Of a DNA stretch of 64,000 nucleotides, positions 51,001 through 60,000 are shown one piece after another; position 1 is the stretch's first letter; each line of letters starts with the position of its first letter. The stretch covers positions 9,004,432 through 9,068,431 of the forward strand of contig CM075760.1 in NCBI GenBank assembly GCA_037974335.1, read 5' to 3'. The notes beneath the pieces were generated by a model, which worked only from the letters and a program-made list of their open reading frames with translations, searched no databases and was not told the origin of the DNA. This DNA is from Prionace glauca (lineage: Eukaryota > Chordata > Chondrichthyes > Carcharhiniformes > Carcharhinidae). The position numbers were made by a program, and so were the translations under genes.

Positions 51001-54000
51001 ATTTGACCCGATTGACTGGAATTCTTTGCAGGAGTAACACATGCCATGGATAAAGGGGAACCTGGAGATGTGAGTGGGCAGTCAGATGCAGGATAATTAC
51101 CACCTTATATTAAGTTGAGCTTTCTCTACAACCTAGCTGTAACTGTGACCTACATTCTACACCCTCTCCTTTCTTTCTTTATGAATGGTATTCATTCATT
51201 CATGGGACTTGGGCATCCCTAGCTGGGTCCAGCATTTATTGCCCATACCTAGTTGCCCCTTGGAGGGCAGTTGAGAGTCAACCGCATTGCTGTGTAGCTC
51301 TAGAGTCACATGTAGGCCAGACCAGATAAGGACGGCAGATTTCCTTCCCTAAAGGGATATTCGTGATCCAGATGGGTTTTTCTGACAATCGATAATGGTT
51401 TCATGGTCAGCAGTAGATTCTTCATTCCAGATTTTTTTTATTGAATTCAAATTCCACCAGCTGCTGTGTCAGGATTAGTAGTCTAACGATAATATGACTC
51501 AGCTTTCGTAGCCTGTACAACGCACAAGGAACAATACTTTTCACTGCATCCCAATACATGTGACAATAATAAATCAAATCAAATCAAAATCAATGGATGT
51601 GAGGCTGGTTTGCCATCAGACATTTGAATGGACCTACCTCGCAATAAGATGATCTTTCTCAACACCATGGTTACGACTGAAGGTGAGCGTGCAGGTGCAG
51701 CAGGCAGTAAAGAAGGCAATGGCATGCTGGCCTTCATTGTGAGAGGATTTGAGTACAGGAGCAGAGATGTGTTGTTGCAATTACACAGGGCCTTGGTGAG
51801 GCCACACCTAGAGTACTGTGTGCAGTTATGGTCTCCTTTTCTGATGATGGATGTTTTTGCTCTCGAGGGAGTGCAGCGAAGGTTTACCAGGCTGATTCTG
51901 GGGCTGGCGGGACTGATGTATGAGGAGAGACTGACTAGGTTATAATTGTTTTCGCTGGAGTTCAGATGAATGGAGATGGTGGGGTGGGGTCTCATAGAGA
52001 CTTGTAAAATTCTAACAGGTCTCGACAGGATAGATGCAGGATTCCCAATGGTCGGGGAGTCCAGAACCCGAGGTCACAGTCTGAGGATTCAGGGTAGACC
52101 ATTACAACAGAGGTGAGGAGACATTTCTTCACCCAAAGAGTGGTGAGCCTCTGGAATTCATGATCACAGGAAGTAGTTGATGCCGAAACATTGAATGTAT
52201 TCAAGAAACGGCTGGATAGAGCACTTGGGGTGAATGGGATCAAAGGTTATGGGGAGAAAGCAGGATTAGAACATAAGAACATAAGAAATAGGAGCAGGAG
52301 TAGGCCATCTGGCCCTTCGAGCCTGCCCCGCCATTCAATAAGATCATGGCTGATCTGTCGTGGCTCAGTTCCACCTTCCCGCCCTCTCCCCATAACCCTT
52401 AATCCCTTCTCTTATCAAAAACCCATCAACCCGTTTCTTAAAAATATTTAGCGAGGTAGCCTCCACCACTTCAACGGGAAGAGAATTCCAGAGATTCACC
52501 ACCCTTTGAGTGAAGAAGTTCCTCCTCAACTCCGATCTAAACCGCCTCCCCTTTATCTTGAGGCTGTGCCCCCTAGTCCTACTGTCTTTTTTGAGCGGGA
52601 AGAGTCTCTCCACCTCTATCCTATCCATCCCATTCATCATCTTATACGTCTCAATGAGATCTCCCCTCATTCTTCTAAACTCTAACGAGTACAAGCCTAG
52701 TTTATTCAGCCTCTCCTCATAGCTCAATCCCCTCAACTCCGGTATCAGCCTAGTAAACCTCCTCTGCACTCCCTCCAGGGCCAAAATATCCTTGCGCAGG
52801 TGCGGCGCCCAAAGCTGCACACAGTACTCCAGCTGCGGCCTCACCAATGCCCTATACAGCTGCAGCAAGACCTCCCTACTTTTATATTCAATCCCCCTCG
52901 CTATGAAGGCCAGCATCCCATTCACCTTCCTGACCACCTGCTGCACCTGCAAGCTGGGTTTTTGCGACTCATGCACAAGGACCCCGAGGTCCCTCTGCAC
53001 CATCGCCTGCTGCAGTTTTTCGCCACGTAAGTAATAGTCCTTCCTACCATTCCTCCTACCAAAGTGGACCACCTCACACTTGCCAATATTAAATTCCATT
53101 TGCCATTTCCTGGCCCATTCGCCCAGCCTATCTAGATCCTTCTGCAGACTCTCCACACCCTCCTCACAATTTGCCTTTCCCCCAATCTTGGTGTCATCAG
53201 CAAATTTCGACACCCTGCACTCGGTTCCCTCCTCCAGATCATTGGCTATTAGGCTATTGAATTGGATGATTAGCCATGATTGTGGTGAATGGCACAGCAG
53301 GCTCAAAGGGCCAACTGGCCTTCTCTGACTCCTATCTTCTATGTTTCTATGTCTATGTTTCTATGACGGTAATACTACATTCTGCATTCTCTCCTTTCCT
53401 TCTCCTCTATGTAGTCTATGAACGGTATGCTTTGTCTGTATAGCGTGCAAGAAACAATAGTTTTCACTGTATCCCAATACACGTGACAATAATAAATCAA
53501 ATCAAATTCTATGTGAACCTCTTCAGACCTCCATTAGCTCAGTCTCACTTTCTCTTCCCCTCAGCCACAACACATGATAGATGCCATTTCTTTGCCCCAT
53601 CTGTAGTGCCTCTCCATTATTTCTGTGCAGAAGATGTCTCCACAACCAGCTACTGACAACGGCACCCTCCCGCCGCCTCTCTGCAATTACCCAATATCCT
53701 CCGGGGTTTTCACGAGCGATTCAGGTTCTGACTCCTCCAGTGGTCCTGTGGCAAAAACAGAGAGAGGCCATGTTAGCATCAGTAATTGGATAGAGAGCAA
53801 CGTCCCCTCTACACTGTCTCCCCATCAAACACTCCCAGAACAGGTACAATACAGGGCTACATACGGAGTAAAGCTCTGTCTACACTGCCCCACATTAAAC
53901 ACTCCCAGGACAGGTGGTGTTAGATACAGAGTAAAGCTCCCTCAACACTGTCTCCCCATCAAACACTCCCAGGACAGGTACAGCACAGGGTTAGATACAG

Positions 54001-57000
54001 AGTAAAGCTCCCTCTACACTGTCTCCCCATCAAACACTCCCAAAACAGGTACAGCACGGGGTTAGATACGGAGTAAACCTCTGTCTACACTGTCCCACAT
54101 GGAACACTCCCAGGATAGGTACAGCACGGGGTTAGATACAGAGTAAAGCTCCCTCTACACAGTCCCCCATCAAACACTCCCAGGACAGGTGGTGTTAGAT
54201 ACAGAGTAAAGCTCCCTCAACACTGTCTCCCCAACAAACATTCCCAAAACAGGTACAGCACGGGGTTAGATACGGAGTAAACCTCTGTCTACACTGTCCC
54301 ACATGAAACACTCCCAGGATAGGTACAGCACGGGGTTAGATACAGAGTAAAGCTCCCTCTACACAGTCCCCCATCAAACACTCCCAGGACAGGTACAGCA
54401 TGGGGTTAGATACAGAGTAAAGCTCCCTCTACACTGTCCCCATCAAACACTCCCAGGACAGGTACAGCACGGGGTTAGATACAAAGTAAAGCTCCCTCTA
54501 CACTGTCCCCCCATCAAACACTCCCAGGACAGGTACAGCATGGGGTTAGATACAGAGTAAAGCTCCCTCCACACTGTCCCCCATCAAACACTCCCAGGAC
54601 AGGTACAGCACGGGGTTAGATACAGAGTAAAGCTCCCTCTACACTGTCCCCATCAAACACTCCCAGGACAGGTACAGCACGGGGTTAGATACAGAGTAAA
54701 GCTCCCTCCACACTGTCCCCCATCAAACACTCCCAGGACAGGTACAGCACGGGGTTAGATACAGAGTAAAGCTCCCTCTACACTGTCCCCCCCATCAAAC
54801 ACTCCCAGGACAGGTACAGCACGGGGTTAGATACAGAGTAAAGCTCCCTCCACACTGTCCCCCACATCAAACACTCCCAGGACAGGTCCAGCACGGGGTT
54901 AGATACAGAGTAAAGCTCCCTCCACACTGTCCCCCATCAAACATGTGGCACTGTGATAATCTCACTGGACCAGTAACCTAGAGTCCCAGGCTGAGACTTC
55001 CACCCTCCTCAACTAGGTTGCCAAGCCCCCAGCCCCCACCCCACCAACTACACTCACCGGTCAGTGTCAACTGGTCAACGCTGGGCTCCAGTGTCTCTCG
55101 CAGCAGCTGTAACAGAGGGAAGGAGGAACGCAGAGAGTTAGCCTGCAGGTACACCAAGTGATCAGGATGGTCAGTGGCGCCTTGGGTTTATACGAAGGGT
55201 TCGAGGTACCTGAATGAAAATGTCTTTATTGCAGACAGGCAGAGTTTTGGTGAGACCACACCGAGGACTCATTCGTGGGACATGGGCATCGCTGGCTGGG
55301 CCCAGCATTTATTACCCATCCCTAGTTACCCCTCGGAGGGCAGTTGAGAGTCAACCACTTTGTTGTGTGGCTCTGGAGTCACATGTAGGCCAGACCGGGT
55401 AAGGACGGCAGGTTTCCTCTACTCTAAAGGACATGAGTGAACCAGATGGGTTTTTCTGACAATCGACAACAGTTTCATGGTCATCAGGAGATTCTTAATT
55501 CCAGATATATTTTATTGAATTCAAATTCCACCATCTGCTGTGCCAGGACTCGAACCCGGGGTGGAGGGAGGAGGAGGTCCCAGAACATTAGAATCATAGA
55601 TTCCCCATAGTGCAGAAGGAGATCATTCGGCCCATTGAGTCTACACTGACCACAATCAGACTCAGGCCCTATTCTTATAACCCTGTGTATTTACCCTGTA
55701 AACATCCCTAACACTCGGGTCAATTTAGCACGGCTAATCAACCAAACCTGCACATCTTTGGACATGAAAGGACAATCTATTCTGACCAATCCCCCTAACC
55801 TGCACATCTCTGGACACAAAGGGACAATCTAGCACGGCCAATCTACCTAATTTACACATCTTTTGGAGTGTGGGAGGAAACCGGAGTGTGGGAGGAAACG
55901 CAGACAAGGGGAAAATGTGCAGGCTCCATACAGAGAGTGATCCAAACCGGAAATTGACTCTGGGTCCCTGGTGCTGTGAGGCAGCAACGCTAATCACTGT
56001 GCCACCTTTTGAGTAAATCACTTTACTTTGTATCCTGGTAACACTAGGTGGGGAGGGAGAGAGGAAGGTGATGGGGAGGAGGAGGGAGAAGAAGGGGAGG
56101 AGGAAGGTGAAGGAGGACGAGGAGCGTGGAGGGAGGAAGGTGATGGGGTGGAGGTGGGGGAGGGGGAGGGAAGGGAAGGGAATGGGATGAGGGAGAAGGA
56201 GGGGGGAGTGGAGGTTGGGAGGAGAGAGGGAGTAGTGAGAGTGGGGGATGGAGAGGGGAGGGAGAGAGAGGGGGAAGGATGAGAGGGGCAAGCAGCGGAG
56301 AGGGAGAGGGGGGCAGACAGAGGGAGGGAGAGAGGTAGGGAGGGGGGCAGAGAGAGGTGGGGAGGGAGAGAAGGAGAGGGAGAGAAGAGGGGAGGGAGAG
56401 AAGAAGGGGAGGGAGAGAAGAAGGGTTGGGAGAGAGAGGGGAAGGGAGAGAGAGGTGGGAGGGAGGAAAAAAGATGAGGGAGGAGAGAAGGAAGAGAGGG
56501 CAACGGGGGAAGAAGAAGTGAGAGAGGGGAAGAAGGGAGAGTTTTGTGGGAGGGAGCGGGGGAGGGCGGGTGAGTGGGGACGAGGGAGGGGTGAGTGGGG
56601 AGGGGCGGGGAGAATGGTTACCTCCATCTCTACGGCCTCCAACTGCCGTTTTGCTCTATAGTCCACCGGTTCGATGACGGCACCCTTGGTCCAGAGGTCA
56701 CACAGCTCCGGGGCCATCCAGCCTCCTGCAGGGGTGAGGGGGCAGAATCCGGGAATCAGAGCACAAACCGATGTCAGAAAGAATTACGCAGGATTATACC
56801 CCCGGCTTCCCGGGAACCGCGAGCTTGACAGTCTGTGCCTGTATCTGTTCTCTTCCACTTTATACCTTTTACAGTCGCCCGCATGGTGCGCAGAGCCCCA
56901 GGATTTGTTGCCCGTCCCTGATTGCCTCCGTACCTGAGCCCAGCTCACTCCCTTTCAGAGAGGGGGCCTGGAATGAGTACTGTGTACAGTTTTGATTTCC

Positions 57001-60000
57001 TTACTTGAGAAAGGATATACTGGCACTGGAGGGGGTGCAGAGGAGATTCACTAGATTGATTCTGGAGTTGAGAGGATTGGCTTATGAGGAGACACTGAGT
57101 AGACTGGGGCTATACTCACTGGAATTCAGAAGAATGAGGGGAGATCTTATAGAAACATACAAGATTATGGAGGGAATAGATAATATAGAAGGGAGGTTAT
57201 TTCCACTGGCGGATGAAACTAGGACTCGGGGGCATGGCCTCAAAACAAGGGAAGCAGATTTAGGACTGAGTTGAGGAGGAACTTCTTCACCCAAAGGGTT
57301 GTGAATCTGTGGAATTCGCTACCCAGTGAAGCAGATGAGGTTACCTCATTGAAAGTTTTTAAGGCAAGGATAGATAATTTTTTGAACAGTAAAGGAGTTA
57401 AGGGTCATGGTGAGCGGGCGGGGTAAGTGGAGCTGAGTCCACAAAAAGATTAGCCATGATTTTATGGAATGGCAGAGCAGGCTGGAGGGACCAAATGGCC
57501 TACTCCTGCTCCTAGTTCTTATGTTATGACTTTAATCAGACAATTGAGGTGGGCCTCTTCGAATATAAACTCCCTGATCCAGGGCCAAATTGACGGGTCA
57601 ATCGGGGAGCCACTTGCTTTGTATTTTGGGGGCACCGTGGTGGCACAGTAGTTAGCACTGCTGCCTCACAGCGCCAGGGACCCGGTTCAATTCCCGGCTC
57701 GGATCGCTGTCTGTGTGGATTTCGCACCTTCTCTCCACGTCCGCTCTATCCCGGCCTCGCGGTACCCTGAAAGTTTCAATAAGATCCCCCCCATTCTCCA
57801 AAACTCCAATGAGGACAGACCCAGAATCCTCTACCGTTCCTCATACAACAAGTTCTTCATTCTAGGGATCATTCTTGTGAACCTCCTCTGGACTCTTGCC
57901 AAGATCAGCACATCCTTCCGTAGATTCGGGGCCCAAAACTGCTCACAATACTCCAAATGGGGTCTGACCAGAGTTTTATACAGCCTCAGAAGTACCTGCC
58001 TGCTCTTGTGTTCTAGCTCTCTCGACACGTTAACACTGCATTTGCCTTCCTAACTGCCGACTGAACCTACCCACGATGGCGGGTAAGGCAGATTTCCTGA
58101 GTTTAACGATAATCCAATATATTTGTCACAGTCGTATATGTCTACTGCTCAGCAGTGTGTGTGCCTGCGAGCGTGCAAAATATCCAATGAGGAATGCACT
58201 GGGGAATGATTTGATTTATTATTGTCACATCTATTGGTTTCGAGTGAAAAGTTTGACTTTAAGTATATTATTATTGTCATCAGTATGCTTACATTAACAC
58301 TGCAATGAAGTTACTGTGAAAATCCCCTAGTCATCACAGTCCGGCACCTGTTTGGATACACTGAGGGAGAATTTAGCACAGCCAATGCAACTAACCCTAG
58401 AGTGCAGAAGGAGGACATTCAGCCCATCGAGTCTGCACTGACCACAATCCACCCAGGCCCTAACCCCGTAACCCCCACAATATTTACCCTGCTATTCCCC
58501 CTGGGCCAAAGGGGTAATTTAGCATGGCCAATCAATCTAACCTGCACATCTTTGGACTGCGAGAGGAAACCGGAGGAAACCACACATGACACGGGAAGAA
58601 TGTGTAGACTCCGCACAGGCAGTGACCCAAGGCAGGAACTGAATTCGGCTCCCTGGTGCTGGGAGGCAGCAGTGCGAATCACTGTGCCACCATGTCGCCC
58701 CATATACGTGTGTGTATGTCTGTGTTTGTATGCACGCGTGTGTGTGTGTCTGTGTGTGCCAGGGAACGGGCGGGTTAGAATGGCGCTGGGAGGACTGCTC
58801 ATTCTGAGACCAATCACAGACAGGAAGGGCCAATTGGCCTTTATTGTGCTGTAACCATACCATCTGCCTCAGGGTGGTGGGGGGGATGCGGTGTGGTGCA
58901 GGGGCAGCGGGGAAAGAGGTGCTGGACATAAGACACATTTAGGACCGGGAAAAGACCATTCGGCCCATCACGTCTCTGCTGTGTCTGCTCGTAATGCTGT
59001 AATGGGGGCTACATCTCATGCCCCTCCACCTCTGGGTGATATGGTGACGCAGCAGCAGGACCTACCAGGGTAAGACTTACCCAGCTAATGGTAGGGTGTT
59101 GGGGAGAGTTACAGAACAAAGAGATCTAGGGGTAAGATTCATAGCTCCTTGAAAGTGGAGTCACAGGTTGACAGGTTGGTGAAGCAGGCATTTGGCATGC
59201 TTGGTTTCATTGATCAGAATACATTGAATACAGGAGTTGGGATTTCTTGTTAAAGTTGTACAAGACATTGGTAAGGCACACTTGGAACACTGTGTACACT
59301 TCTGGTCATCCTATTACAGAAAGGATATTATTGAACTTCAAAGACCACAGAAAAGATTTACTAGGATATTACTGGGACTTGATGGTTTGAGTTATTAGGA
59401 GAGGCTGAATAGACTGGGGCTTTTATCCTTGGAGCGTAGGAGGTTTAGGAGTGATCTTATAGAGGTTTATAAAATAATGAGGGGCACAGATCAGCTAGAT
59501 AGTCAATATTTTCTCCCAAAGGTAGGGGAGTCTAAAACTAGAGGGCACAGGTTTAAGGTGAGAGGGGAGAGATACAAAAGTGTCCAGAGAAGCAATTTTT
59601 CATACAGAGGGTGGTGCATGTCTGGAACAAGCTGGCAGAAGTAGTAGTAGAGGCGGGTACAATTTTATCTCTTAAAAAGCATTTAGACAGTTACATGGGT
59701 AGGATGGGTATAGAAGGATAAGGGTCAAATGCGGGCAATTGGGAATGGCTTAGTGGTTTAAAAAAAGGGGCGGCACGGACAAATTGGGCTGAAGGTCTGT
59801 TTCCGTGCTCTAAACCACTGTGACTCCATTACACCACCACCTGCAAGTTCCCCTCCGAGCCACACTCACTATCCCGATTTGGAAATGTATTGGCCGTTCC
59901 TTCACTGTGGCTGGGGCCCAAATTCTGGGAGCCCCTCCCTCACTGCGCTGTGGGTGTTCCCCATACCAGACGGGGACGACAGCAGGTTCAAGAAGGGGCA

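Noticed and set aside
53805-54942. CRISPR-like regular repeats
   Set aside because: Units are contiguous 70-bp copies without unique spacers, in a vertebrate intron; this is satellite DNA.
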